A stretch of 64,000 nt of DNA, taken from the NCBI RefSeq assembly GCF_005280655.1, contig NZ_CP040058.1:2022001-2086000 (forward strand), in the 5' to 3' direction. This DNA comes from Anaerostipes rhamnosivorans. GTDB taxonomy: Bacteria > Bacillota > Clostridia > Lachnospirales > Lachnospiraceae. Both the position numbers and the translations under genes were made by a program. The notes below the pieces were generated by a model. That model ran no database searches and was not told the origin of the DNA. It was given only the letters and a program-made list of their open reading frames with translations. Below, one piece after another: positions 17,108 through 25,767 of this stretch; the first letter of the stretch is position 1; each line of letters begins with the position of its first letter.

Positions 17108-19018
17108 ATGGTTTTATCTTGTCAGAATATACATAAAACTTTCGTTGACCAGGAAGTCCTGAAAGGAATATCCTTTCATATTAATGAAAAAGACCGTCTT
17201 GCCGTGATCGGATTAAATGGGGCTGGGAAATCCACCCTTTTAAAGATCATCATGGATCAGATGACCCCCGACGAGGGAGAGATCCACAAGAAAAAGGATG
17301 CCGAGATTGGTTATCTCGCACAGCACCAGGACCATACTTCCTCCCTCACCATTTACGAAGAGCTTTTGACCATCAAGCAAGATGTGATCGAACTGGATAA
17401 AAAGCTTCGGTCCCTGGAACAGATGATGAAGCATTTAAGCGGCAAAGAGCTTGAGGATAAGATGGAGGAATACACCAGAGCCACCCATTTATTTGAACAG
17501 AAAAACGGGTTTGCCTATGAAAGTGAAATCACTGGTATCTTAAAAGGCCTTGGTTTTAAAGAGGAAGACTTCCAGAAGCAGATCGCAACTCTCTCCGGTG
17601 GTCAGAAGACACGGGTTGCCCTGGGAAAGCTTCTGCTCATGAAGCCTGAGATCCTTCTTCTGGATGAGCCCACCAACCACCTGGACGTGGAATCTATTCA
17701 GTGGCTGGAAACTTACCTAAGCCACTATGAAGGAGCTGTGATCTTAGTCTCCCATGACCGGTATTTCCTGGACAAGATCGTCAACAAGGTCATGGAGATC
17801 GAGGCTGGACATGCCATGCTCTTTGATGGAAACTATTCTGCATTTATCCAGAAAAGAGACCAGGTAAAAGCCATTCGGTTAAAGGAATACGAAAACCAGC
17901 AGCAGGAGATCAAACATCAGAAAGCGGTCATCGAAAAACTCAAACAGTTTAACCGGGAAAAATCGATCCGCCGTGCTGAGAGCCGTGAAAAAATGCTCGA
18001 TAAGATCGACGTGATCGAGAAGCCAATGGAGATTGACGGGAAAATGCGCTTTTCCATCGAACCGTCCATTGTCAGCGGGAATGATGTCCTCACTGTGGAA
18101 CATCTGGAAAAAAGCTTTGGGTCACATACGTTGTTTTCCGATATCGATTTTGAAATCTTCCGGGGAGAACGTGTGGCGCTGATCGGCGCCAACGGTACTG
18201 GAAAAACCACCATGTTAAAGATCATTTGCAAGCAGATGGCAAAAAACAAAGGACAGATCAAACTGGGCTCCCAGGTGTCCATCGGATACTATGACCAGGC
18301 CCAGGACAACCTGCACCCGGAAAAGACCATCTTTGACGAAATATCAGATTCCTTCCCAGAACTGACCAATACAAAGATCCGCAATACCCTGGCTGCTTTT
18401 CTTTTTAAAGGAGAGGATGTCTTCAAACTGATCTCCTCCTTAAGCGGCGGGGAAAAGGGACGGGTATCACTTGCAAAGCTTATGCTCTCCCGTGCTAATT
18501 TCCTGATTCTGGATGAACCGACCAACCATCTGGACATCCATTCCAAAGAAATTCTGGAATCCGCCTTATCCCAATACACAGGAACTGTTTTGTATGTCTC
18601 TCATGACCGTTATTTCATTAACAAGACCGCCACAAGAATCCTGGAGCTTTCTCCTTCCAAAGGGCTTCACTCCTATTCCGGGGATTACCAGCATTATCTT
18701 TTTGAAAAGGAAAAGGAAGGAACAGAGGAACTACAGACAGCCGAAGGTGAAAACGTCTCAGACACCAAGCTTAACTGGCAGAAGCAAAAAGAGGAAGAGG
18801 CAAGGCGCCGCAAAACTAAAAACCGGCTGAAAAGGGTGGAGTCGGAGATTGAACGGCTGGAAGAGGAAAACACAAAACTGGAAGAAGAAATGTGTCTCCC
18901 GGAAAACGCTGTAAACACACAAAAGCTGCTGGAACTCTCCACAGCCAAAGCCCAGAATGACCAACAGCTTGAAACATTTTATGAAGAGTGGGAAACCCTC
19001 TCTGAAGAAACAGAGTAG
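17108..19018 (+). CDS. ABC-F family ribosome-associated ATPase (YdiF-like)
   Basis: A 636-residue protein with two fused ABC domains and no membrane helix. Domain 1 has GLNGAGKSTLLKI, LSGGQKTRVALGK and LLLDEPTNHLD. Domain 2 has GANGTGKTTMLKI, LSGGEKGRVSLAK and LILDEPTNHLD. The linker (about 230-310, charged and helical) is the P-site tRNA interaction motif region, and a Lys/Glu-rich coiled coil (about 550-625) ends the protein. ABC-F proteins act on stalled ribosomes, some giving antibiotic protection. Neighbouring rex on the opposite strand matches the ydiF-rex pair of Bacillus, favouring the housekeeping YdiF group. GAAGGAG precedes ATG 17108. Confidence 0.92.
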   Translation: MVLSCQNIHKTFVDQEVLKGISFHINEKDRLAVIGLNGAGKSTLLKIIMDQMTPDEGEIHKKKDAEIGYLAQHQDHTSSLTIYEELLTIKQDVIELDKKLRSLEQMMKHLSGKELEDKMEEYTRATHLFEQKNGFAYESEITGILKGLGFKEEDFQKQIATLSGGQKTRVALGKLLLMKPEILLLDEPTNHLDVESIQWLETYLSHYEGAVILVSHDRYFLDKIVNKVMEIEAGHAMLFDGNYSAFIQKRDQVKAIRLKEYENQQQEIKHQKAVIEKLKQFNREKSIRRAESREKMLDKIDVIEKPMEIDGKMRFSIEPSIVSGNDVLTVEHLEKSFGSHTLFSDIDFEIFRGERVALIGANGTGKTTMLKIICKQMAKNKGQIKLGSQVSIGYYDQAQDNLHPEKTIFDEISDSFPELTNTKIRNTLAAFLFKGEDVFKLISSLSGGEKGRVSLAKLMLSRANFLILDEPTNHLDIHSKEILESALSQYTGTVLYVSHDRYFINKTATRILELSPSKGLHSYSGDYQHYLFEKEKEGTEELQTAEGENVSDTKLNWQKQKEEEARRRKTKNRLKRVESEIERLEEENTKLEEEMCLPENAVNTQKLLELSTAKAQNDQQLETFYEEWETLSEETE

Positions 19019-19138
19019 CAGATAACGTTGTTTAGCACTGCTGCCAACGCGCATTTCATACCCTTCGGGTGAGCGTGCTCCGCACTGGCAGCTCGTTAAA
19101 AATAGTGTAATATCTCACGAAAGGCGCCAATCTACGCT

Positions 19139-19201
19139 AGTTTTTCTCCGCTGTTGGAAGGAGGCCTTTCCAGAGCCGACTGAGAACAATGGAGAAAAAC
19201 T
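19139..19201 (+). other. Structured intergenic segment before the glycosyltransferase
   Basis: The 245-bp gap 19019-19263 encodes no protein but is rich in dyads. Perfect 11-bp arms lie at 19139-19149 and 19191-19201 around an inner TGGAA/TTCCA stem. A second structure near 19040-19095 has CTGCCA/TGGCAG arms and an ACCC-TTC-GGGT tip. A TATAAT-like box sits at 19227-19232. It may be a structured 5' leader, a small RNA, or a mobile palindromic remnant. No known riboswitch core was recognised. Confidence 0.4.
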
Positions 19202-19263
19202 TATAGCATTTTTTCGTTTGTTTGTTTATAATAGACAGAGTACCATTTTTAGGAGGTTACAAA

Positions 19264-20280
19264 ATGAAATTATTATCATTCGCCGTACCGTGTTATAACT
19301 CTCAGGAATATATGAGACACTGCATCGATACTTTACTGATCGGTGGTGACAAAGTCGAGATCCTGATCATTGACGATGGTTCTACAGACAATACCGGCAT
19401 GATCGCCGATGAATATGAAAACAAATACCCTGGCATCTGCCGTGCAATCCATCAGAAGAACAAAGGGCATGGAGGTGCCGTGAATACCGGTATTGCCCAT
19501 GCCAAAGGAATCTACTTTAAGGTCGTGGACAGCGATGACTGGGTAAACGAGCACGCTTATGAAGAGATCATGAAGAAATTGGAGACATTTTACCGTCAGG
19601 GAACGATTGTTGATATGTTTATGTCCAACTATGTCTATGAAAAACAGGGCGTGAAGAAAAAGACGGTCATTCACTACCGCCATTCCATCCCTATTGAGGA
19701 GCTGTTTACATGGGATGATGTGAAGCGTTTCCCACTGAGCCAGTACATTTTAATGCACTCCGTCATCTACAGGACTTCTCTGCTCCATGAGTGCCGCTTA
19801 TGTCTGCCGGAGCATACATTTTATGTAGACAATCTATATGTGTTTAAACCGCTTCCTTATGTGAAGACGATCTATTACCTGGACGTGAATTTCTACCGAT
19901 ATTTTATCGGCAGGGACGATCAGTCTGTCAACGAGAACAATATGATCAAAAGAATTGATCAGCAGTTCTTTGTCACACAGGCAATGATCGACTACATGAG
20001 CAGCTTTGAGCTTGTGAACAAACCATTATACCGCTATATGAAACATTACCTGAGTATCATCATGACTGTCTCTTCTGTGATCGCCATCAAATCCGGCACC
20101 CCGGAGCACATTCAGAAGAAAAAAGAGCTGTGGAGATACCTAAAAACCAAAAACAAAAAACTTTACCGTCAGATCCGCGGATCTCTGGTAGGAAATGCCG
20201 TAAACCTTCCGGGATATGGAGGGCGGAAAGTCGTTATCGCAGCCTACAAAGCAGCCCGGAAATTTATCGGCTTTAACTAA
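19264..20280 (+). CDS. Family 2 glycosyltransferase
   Basis: A 338-residue GT-A-fold transferase. The N-terminal sequence has FAVPCYNSQEYM, nucleotide-binding Asp in LIIDDGSTDNTG and the metal-binding DxD in KVVDSDDWVN (near residue 90). No transmembrane segment is evident, so it is probably cytosolic or peripheral, moving a sugar from a nucleotide sugar to a cell-envelope acceptor that cannot be named. The frame opens at 19222, but ATG 19264 has AGGAGG 7 bp upstream and starts the domain correctly. It is a lone gene closed by a terminator; no polysaccharide cluster is adjacent. Confidence 0.9.
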   Translation: MKLLSFAVPCYNSQEYMRHCIDTLLIGGDKVEILIIDDGSTDNTGMIADEYENKYPGICRAIHQKNKGHGGAVNTGIAHAKGIYFKVVDSDDWVNEHAYEEIMKKLETFYRQGTIVDMFMSNYVYEKQGVKKKTVIHYRHSIPIEELFTWDDVKRFPLSQYILMHSVIYRTSLLHECRLCLPEHTFYVDNLYVFKPLPYVKTIYYLDVNFYRYFIGRDDQSVNENNMIKRIDQQFFVTQAMIDYMSSFELVNKPLYRYMKHYLSIIMTVSSVIAIKSGTPEHIQKKKELWRYLKTKNKKLYRQIRGSLVGNAVNLPGYGGRKVVIAAYKAARKFIGFN

Positions 20281-20291
20281 GAATTATAAAG

Positions 20292-20324
20292 ATGACATTG
20301 GATCCTTATCGGTTTCAATGTCAT
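20292..20324 (+). terminator. Intrinsic terminator after the glycosyltransferase
   Basis: Arms ATGACATTG (20292-20300) and CAATGTCAT (20316-20324) are followed by TTTCTATT, 11 bp past the stop codon. Confidence 0.8.
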
Positions 20325-20414
20325 TTTCTATTATCTGCTCTGTTCTTCCCTCCACTATAACACCAGGCTTTTTGTTTGTGCTACCATGAAGATAGAAACG
20401 GAGGTGGAATCATT

Positions 20415-21158
20415 ATGAACACTTATAAAACATCTGAAATCGCGTCCATGATCGGAATACACCCAAACACCGTAAGGCTGTATGAAGAATCTGGGCTGAT
20501 ACCAAAACCGGAGCGTCAGGCCAACGGATACCGTATCTTTACCGATCTACATATTGCCCAGCTTCGGCTGGCCCGTCTGGCTTTCCAAATCGAGGTACTG
20601 CAGAACGGCCTTCGGAAAAAAATCGTACAGATGGTAAAGGTATCTGCCTTGGGGGATTATGACACGGCACTTCTTCTGACCAACGAATATCTGGACCAGA
20701 TCCGTAAGGAACGCTTTAACGCGGAAGAGGCCATAGAGATCGTAAATCAGATCATATCCGGCGAGAGTTCAGAAAACACTCTTTCCCTTAAAAGGAAGGA
20801 AGTATCCGAACAGCTAAACATCACGATGGATGCCTTAAGAAATTGGGAGATGAACGGCTTGCTTACAGTCAAACGGAGACAAAACGGATACCGGGTGTAT
20901 ACTGGAGAGGATATCAGACGGCTTAAGATCATCCGTTCCCTGCGCTGCGCAAATTATTCTTTAGAAGCGATCCTAAGAATGCTCTCCCACCTTTCTAAAA
21001 ATCCAAGGGCAGATATCAAATCGATATTGGACACGCCGAAATCCGATGACGATATCATCGCTGTGTGCGATAACCTGATCTCTTCTCTGGCAGATGCGGA
21101 AGAAAACGCCATAGACATGATCCGCATGCTAAAAGAAATGAAAAAATTTTTTTCCTAA
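20415..21158 (+). CDS. Regulator with two tandem MerR-type DNA-binding domains
   Basis: A 247-residue protein with two MerR winged-helix heads. Domain 1 is residues 1-70 (MNTYKTSEIASMIGIHPNTV, YEESGLIPKPERQANGYRIF). Domain 2 is about 127-200 (SEQLNITMDALRNWEMNGLL, RRQNGYRVYTGEDIRRLKII). A helical linker joins them and a short helical tail follows, with no ligand-binding domain. Usual MerR proteins carry one HTH and dimerise; two heads on one chain suggest binding as a pseudo-dimer or to an extended operator. GGAGGTG precedes ATG 20415. It lies 72 bp before the ABC exporter genes, which are its likely targets. Confidence 0.88.
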   Translation: MNTYKTSEIASMIGIHPNTVRLYEESGLIPKPERQANGYRIFTDLHIAQLRLARLAFQIEVLQNGLRKKIVQMVKVSALGDYDTALLLTNEYLDQIRKERFNAEEAIEIVNQIISGESSENTLSLKRKEVSEQLNITMDALRNWEMNGLLTVKRRQNGYRVYTGEDIRRLKIIRSLRCANYSLEAILRMLSHLSKNPRADIKSILDTPKSDDDIIAVCDNLISSLADAEENAIDMIRMLKEMKKFFS

Positions 21159-21169
21159 ACCCTCCACTT

Positions 21170-21202
21170 TACCACCAGCGTTTCTGTTGGTGGTATTCTT
21201 TT
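21170..21202 (+). terminator. Hairpin between the MerR gene and the ABC operon
   Basis: Arms TACCACCA (21170-21177) and TGGTGGTA (21188-21195) are followed by TTCTTTTG. It either ends the regulator transcript or attenuates read-through into the exporter genes. The ribosome site at 21216-21222 lies just downstream. Confidence 0.65.
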
Positions 21203-21230
21203 GTTACAAAAAACAAGGAGGTATCAATCA

Positions 21231-21965
21231 ATGCAAGAAATCATCAAAGTCAGTCAACTGACAAAAACATACTCCGGGACTCCTGCGGCAGATCAGATCA
21301 GTCTGTCGGTAAACCGAGGAACCGTATTCGGTCTGATCGGCGCCAACGGTGCCGGAAAGAGTACTGTGATCGAGTGTATGTTAGGCACGAAAAAAGCTGA
21401 CAGCGGCAAAATCTCCATTCTTGGAATGAATCCGCTTAAAGAAAGAAAAAAACTCTTTGAGAAAGTGGGAGTTCAATTTCAGGAAACAAATTATCAGGAC
21501 AGTATTACCGTACAGGAGCTCTGTCAGGTCACTGCTTCTCTTTACCATGAAGCTGAGGATCCCCTGGAGCTTCTTTCCAGGTTTGGAATCGCGGATAAAC
21601 TGAAAACCCAAGTAAAGGATTTATCCGGCGGTCAAAGACAGCGTCTTTTCATTATCCTTGCACTCATCCCAAAACCTGAAGTGGTTTTTTTGGATGAATT
21701 GACAACAGGGCTTGACGCCAGAGCCCGTCGGGAAGTTTGGAACATTCTTTCCCTGCTCAAAGAAAGCGGACTGACAATTTTTCTCACATCCCATTTCATG
21801 GACGAGATCGAAAAGCTATGTGACTGCATCTGCATTTTGAAGAAAGGAAAAATCATATTTTACGGCACCGTGTCCGAAGCAATCGACTCAAGTCCCCACA
21901 GTCGATTTGAGGACGCTTATCTTTGGTATACTGACGAGGAGGAACTGACATATGAAAACTTATAA
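21231..21965 (+). CDS. ABC transporter ATPase of an ABC-2 exporter
   Basis: A 244-residue ATP-binding subunit. It shows Walker A GLIGANGAGKSTVIE, Q-loop VGVQFQET, signature LSGGQRQRLFIILAL, Walker B VVFLDELTTGLDA and switch His TSHFMDE. It ends without a long accessory domain. AAGGAGG lies before ATG 21231. Its 3' end overlaps the permease gene by 14 bp, so the subunits are translated together and form one exporter. The Asp after Walker B is followed by ELTTG rather than EPTTG, a minor change seen in some exporters. The substrate is unknown; the adjacent two-headed MerR protein probably controls expression. Confidence 0.92.
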   Translation: MQEIIKVSQLTKTYSGTPAADQISLSVNRGTVFGLIGANGAGKSTVIECMLGTKKADSGKISILGMNPLKERKKLFEKVGVQFQETNYQDSITVQELCQVTASLYHEAEDPLELLSRFGIADKLKTQVKDLSGGQRQRLFIILALIPKPEVVFLDELTTGLDARARREVWNILSLLKESGLTIFLTSHFMDEIEKLCDCICILKKGKIIFYGTVSEAIDSSPHSRFEDAYLWYTDEEELTYENL

Positions 21966-22695
21966 GACAATGCTGAAAAATGAGTTAAAAATATCCCTGA
22001 GAGGTATGGATATGGTCATCTTTGCGATCTGCGTCCCAGTTGTGGCCCTGGCTCTCATCGGAATCCTTTACGGAAATAAACCTGCTTTTTCAGGTGCGGA
22101 ATTTACTTTTCTGGAACAGTCCTTCGGGGCTGCTGCCACAATATCAATCTGCGCGGGAGGAGTCATGGGGCTTCCGCTGGTAGTGTCGGACTACAGAAAC
22201 AAAGGAATATTAAAACGCTATAAAGTCACGCCGGTACACCCTTCCATGATCCTGCTGGTACAGGTGACAGTCTATACCTTATATGCCATAACCTCTCTTT
22301 TGCTCTTATATGCTGAGGCAGTCCTGTTTTTTGGATATCAATTCCGTGGAAATATCATCAGTTTTCTGGGCTGCTATCTCTTGGTCATCGTCTCTACGTT
22401 CAGCATCGGCATGATGGTCGGCGGAATCGCCCCCAACGCCAAAATAGCAAGTGTGATCGCCAGTCTGCTCTACTTCCCTATGCTGATCTTTTCCGGTGCA
22501 ACACTGCCGTATGAAGTTATGCCGGGAGCACTGCAAAAGGCAGCCAATCTATTGCCGCTGACTCAGGGAATCAAGCTGCTGAAAGCCGCTTCCTTGGGAG
22601 AATTCTTGGGCAGCACTGCAGTTCCGGTTATTTCAACTATTTGTGTAGCCGTAGTCTGTAGTCTTATCGCTCTTAGATTTTTTAAGTGGGAATAA
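21952..22695 (+). CDS. ABC-2 type permease subunit
   Basis: A 247-residue membrane protein with six hydrophobic stretches (about residues 22-40, 60-80, 100-125, 135-158, 165-183 and 222-240). It has the ABC2_membrane signature region around NLLPLTQGIKLLKAASLGE. It completes an exporter with the overlapping ATPase; drug or peptide export is the usual family role, but nothing here fixes the substrate. The conjugative element begins 7 bp after its stop codon, so any terminator that once lay downstream has been displaced or split. Confidence 0.88.
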   Translation: MKTYKTMLKNELKISLRGMDMVIFAICVPVVALALIGILYGNKPAFSGAEFTFLEQSFGAAATISICAGGVMGLPLVVSDYRNKGILKRYKVTPVHPSMILLVQVTVYTLYAITSLLLLYAEAVLFFGYQFRGNIISFLGCYLLVIVSTFSIGMMVGGIAPNAKIASVIASLLYFPMLIFSGATLPYEVMPGALQKAANLLPLTQGIKLLKAASLGEFLGSTAVPVISTICVAVVCSLIALRFFKWE

Positions 22696-22701
22696 AAAAG
22701 C

Positions 22702-22733
22702 GGCCGGTTATTTGCTGGGGTTAGATAGCGATA
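22702..22733 (+). repeat. Left terminal inverted repeat of the element
   Basis: GGCCGGTT, a 14-bp spacer, then GATAGCGATA. The right end carries the same two blocks inverted with the same spacing. The recombinase stop codon (22721-22723) lies inside this repeat. Confidence 0.8.
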
Positions 22734-24394
22734 CTTTTTACATCTACCATGTTGCGGCGGTCATGGTTGACAACTTGCGTCGGCTCCTGCTCGGTATCAA
22801 CCTGTCCGACAAAGCTATAATGGATTTCGATTTTCCGGGTGTTGGTTTCCCGGTCTAATTCATGTATCAAAATACGGTCGATAAACTCATGGACGTTTTC
22901 ATAGGTCAATTCCTGTATGTCGCTGTATTTCCCGACAATCTGAATAAACCTTGATATATCCCTTTTTCGCTCGGTAACGGTTGCGATCTGCTGTTGTAAC
23001 TCGTCTATCCTTGCGGCAAGGGATTTCTTTTCGTCCTCATAGCCGGAAGTTAGAAACACAAACCGTTCATCTGTCAGTCTGCCTAATGCGTTGTCCTCAT
23101 ACAGCTTGCGGAAAAGCGTGTCAAGTTCGGTCATACGCGCCTGTGCTTTGAAAAGTTCCTTTTGCTGCTGCGCTAATGCCTTTCTCGCTTCCATGTCGCC
23201 GTACTCGGTAGCTTTACAGATAAAGTCCTGTTCGTGTTCCTTAACATACCGCAAAACCCGCCGCATATCTTCCAGCACTAAATCAAGAAGTACGTTTTTG
23301 CGGATATAATGAGAGGTACACTCGCTGCCTGTCCTTGCCCTGTTGCGCCATGCGCCGCAAGAATAGGAAAACTTGCGCGGCTCGATATTTACGCCCTGTT
23401 GGTAATACATCTTATGTCTGCAACCAGCGCAAAACAGCAAGCCGGAAAAAATATCAATCTCCGCTGCTTTTGTCGGGCGGTGGCGGGTAGCAATCCGCTT
23501 TTGCGCAAGTTCAAAGGTTTCCTCGTCAACAAGCGGCTCATGGGTGTTTGGGAAGAAATAGCGTTGTTCTTCTTCGTTCTTCCGGGTCTTTTTCGACTTG
23601 TAGGATACCTTGTGAGTTTTCGCGGTTATGGTATGCCCTAAATATTCCTGCCTTGCTAATATGTCATAGAGCGTTTTGTCCGGCCAAGTATAGGGGGCGA
23701 TCATTGCCCGCTGATACCGCGCCTGTCCTGTACGCTGATAGCGCAACGCTCCAATCGTCAAGACTTTGTTTTCCGCAAGCCATTTTTGGATTTCGCACAT
23801 ACGCACGCCGCTAACAAACATAGCGAAAACCTGTTTGACAATCGGCGCGGTTTCCGGGTCGGGTATAAGGTGGTGGCGGTTGTTCGGGTCTGGGATATAG
23901 CCGTATGGATATTCCCCGTTGACGCGCTCGCCTTTTTGCGCCTGTGCCTGTTTAACTGCGCGGATTTTCTTGCTTGTGTCGCGGGCGTAAAACTCGTTAA
24001 ACCAGTTCCGCAAGGGGGTAAACTCGTTATCCTCCCGCGCTGTGTCAACTCCGTCGTTGATCGCGATATAGCGTACTCCGTTTTCGGGAAATACAATCTC
24101 TATGAGTTCGCCCGTTTTCAGATAGTTTCTGCCAAGACGGGAAAGGTCTTTGGTAATGACCGTCGCCACTCGTCCGGCTTCCACTTCCTGCAACATCGCT
24201 TGCAGCCCCTCGCGCTCAAAACTCACGCCGGAAAATCCGTCGTCCACAAAAAACTTTGTGTTCAAAAAATGGTGTTCGTCCGCATAGCGTTGAAGTATCA
24301 TTTTTTGGTGCTGTATGCTTCCGCTTTCTCCGGCTTGCATATCCTCTTGACTTAAACGGCAGTAAAGGGCGGTGATTTTATTCGACTGTAACAT
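22721..24394 (-). CDS. Large serine recombinase (TnpX/TndX-like)
   Basis: A 557-residue site-specific recombinase for excision and integration. The catalytic resolvase domain (about 1-150) shows ITALYCRLSQED with the nucleophilic Ser near residue 14, then VVTITKDLSRLGR-like residues (VATVITKDLSRLGRNY) with catalytic Arg. A recombinase domain (about 165-290), a zinc-ribbon domain (about 310-375, with LLFCAGCRHKMYY and a later Cys pair) and a long coiled coil (about 410-480) follow. This is the layout of TnpX of Tn4451. AAGGAGG lies 5 bp before ATG 24394; upstream in-frame starts lack a ribosome site. It ends at the left terminus of the element. Confidence 0.93.
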   Translation of the reverse strand: MLQSNKITALYCRLSQEDMQAGESGSIQHQKMILQRYADEHHFLNTKFFVDDGFSGVSFEREGLQAMLQEVEAGRVATVITKDLSRLGRNYLKTGELIEIVFPENGVRYIAINDGVDTAREDNEFTPLRNWFNEFYARDTSKKIRAVKQAQAQKGERVNGEYPYGYIPDPNNRHHLIPDPETAPIVKQVFAMFVSGVRMCEIQKWLAENKVLTIGALRYQRTGQARYQRAMIAPYTWPDKTLYDILARQEYLGHTITAKTHKVSYKSKKTRKNEEEQRYFFPNTHEPLVDEETFELAQKRIATRHRPTKAAEIDIFSGLLFCAGCRHKMYYQQGVNIEPRKFSYSCGAWRNRARTGSECTSHYIRKNVLLDLVLEDMRRVLRYVKEHEQDFICKATEYGDMEARKALAQQQKELFKAQARMTELDTLFRKLYEDNALGRLTDERFVFLTSGYEDEKKSLAARIDELQQQIATVTERKRDISRFIQIVGKYSDIQELTYENVHEFIDRILIHELDRETNTRKIEIHYSFVGQVDTEQEPTQVVNHDRRNMVDVKSIAI

Positions 24395-24471
24395 TAGTCC
24401 TCCTTTCCGACAGCCGAATAAACAGGTATAATGTGTTGCTATCATTATACCATATCCCGCCGCCTAATGCA

Positions 24472-24645
24472 CTACTCGGACGCTAAAAATCCCGGATTTC
24501 CGGGCTTTTTCTGCAAATCCTTTACAATGAGTTTCTCAATCTTTTTATGGATTGTATCGGTTGCCTTTTCACTCGGCAACGCTTGAACAAGATAGGTGAT
24601 TTTCCCTATTTTGCGTTCGGTTGTAATTGTCTGTTTTTTATCCAT
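24472..24645 (-). CDS. TnpW-family small transposon protein
   Basis: A 57-residue protein that fits the transposon-encoded TnpW family found beside large serine recombinases in Tn4451-like elements. It starts MDKKQTITTERKIGKITYLV and ends with a Gly/Pro-rich tail. TnpW has no settled function; a helper role in recombination has been suggested by linkage. AAGGAGG lies 7 bp before ATG 24645. It sits 77 bp upstream of the recombinase on the same strand and may share its transcript. Confidence 0.85.
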   Translation of the reverse strand: MDKKQTITTERKIGKITYLVQALPSEKATDTIHKKIEKLIVKDLQKKPGNPGFLASE

Positions 24646-25103
24646 TAGAAAAACCTCCTTTTCCTGTATGGATAAACTATATTCGTCAAAAGGCAAAAAC
24701 GGGCGGTTGTTAGCTGCAACCTCACGGGAGTTTCACCCCGGCCCATGCTTATGGGTGCGCCGCGCAATACTTTGAGGGTGTTCAACGCGGGAGTATCATT
24801 GTGCCGCCTTGTATGTCGTCGCCCACAAGCTGCTAAACCTGTTTTACGGCGCGGTAGTTCTCGCTCGGCTTTTCCCCTATGGGGAAAAGCTGTCATGGCG
24901 TACCCGCCGACTGGCTCGGTACAGACGGAATGTACCCGTTTGCCTGTTATGCTGCGCACCAAAGGCCGCTTTCTTTGTCAAAGAACAATAGGCTTTGTCG
25001 GCCTGCAAAAGCACATCAACAGCGGATATGCTTTTGCGGAACGACAAATAGCCCATAACGGGAAGCGTGGAAAGGGGACACGCTCCCCGCATGGGCTAAA
25101 AGA
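24646..25103. other. Non-coding gap with dyads, left arm of the element
   Basis: No gene with a ribosome site or family resemblance is visible in these 458 bp. It holds a perfect palindrome GCTTTTCCCC-TAT-GGGGAAAAGC (24868-24890) and a wider dyad GCAAAAGCA/TGCTTTTGC near 25005-25037. They may be binding sites for recombination or regulatory proteins. Confidence 0.45.
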
Positions 25104-25346
25104 TTATCCTACATGAAAAGCAAGGGTGCGGGTAATAAGGCGCACTTGCAGCCTGTTACGCATTTCCTCGTCCACATAGGAATAGGTATTGCCCGCGTCG
25201 TCTTTCAGCGTGCGGGTACAAAGTTTCGCTATGTAACCCTCGTAGTGCTTCAAGATCGCGCACATGGCGGTTGTGTCGCCGTTTGCCGCTGCGGAAATGA
25301 CAGGGAACGGCAACAGATTTTCAGACTTCCTAACGGTATTCATCAT
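25104..25346 (-). CDS. HTH protein of conjugative transposons (HTH_16-like)
   Basis: An 80-residue protein that resembles the helix-turn-helix conjugative transposon-like domain family. It has an early FPVISAAANGDTTAMCAILKH segment, comparable to the N-terminus of small sigma-like Orf proteins, and an Arg-rich C-terminus. Tandem ATGs at 25346/25343 have GGAGGG upstream. It overlaps the end of the sigma-like gene by 17 bp, as in Tn1549 and Tn916 relatives where the pair is kept together. It probably regulates transfer or excision together with the sigma-like protein; direct evidence is lacking. Confidence 0.85.
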   Translation of the reverse strand: MMNTVRKSENLLPFPVISAAANGDTTAMCAILKHYEGYIAKLCTRTLKDDAGNTYSYVDEEMRNRLQVRLITRTLAFHVG

Positions 25347-25767
25347 CTGCTTTTCCCTCCAAATACTGTTTGATTTTCGCAAGCGCGGATTTCCTGTGCC
25401 GGAAAACCGTCGTGCGTACAACATTCAGCAGTTCGCCAATTTCCGCGTCGCTCATATCCAAGAAGTAGGACAAAAGGATAATGTCGCGTTTCCTTTCGGG
25501 CAAAGCGTTAAGGGCTTCGGCAAGCAGTTCATTTTTGACGAGTACATCAAAGCCGGACACTTGAAAACGGAAATAATCGCTTTCGTATTCGTCCGTTGTG
25601 AAAAGCTGCGCGAGTTCGCTTTCGCTCAAATCCGAAAAAGTAACTTCGCGTGCTGCGCGTTTCGCAAGAGTGCGGCGGTGGCTTTTCGCTTCGCCGACCA
25701 AAGTTTTCTTTGCTAATGCGTCGTACTGATGTTGTATTCTTTCCTTGTCGGAAGAAGATAGCTCCAT
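25330..25767 (-). CDS. Sigma-70 region 4-like transfer regulator
   Basis: A 145-residue protein. The C-terminal half (about 80-138) is a sigma-70 region 4 HTH, with LPERKRDIILLSYFLDMSDAEIGELL and VVRTTVFRHRKSALAKI. The N-terminal half is charged and lacks a clear region 2. Homologous proteins occur in Tn916-type elements as ECF-like sigma regulators. AAGGAGGTG lies 8 bp before ATG 25767, favouring it over GTG 25776. It precedes and overlaps the HTH_16-like gene. Confidence 0.88.
   Translation of the reverse strand: MELSSSDKERIQHQYDALAKKTLVGEAKSHRRTLAKRAAREVTFSDLSESELAQLFTTDEYESDYFRFQVSGFDVLVKNELLAEALNALPERKRDIILLSYFLDMSDAEIGELLNVVRTTVFRHRKSALAKIKQYLEGKADDEYR

Noticed and set aside
24877..25116. 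Small overlapping reading frames in the left arm of the element
   Set aside because: Several frames are open on both strands because of GC content, but none has a ribosome site or recognisable motif.
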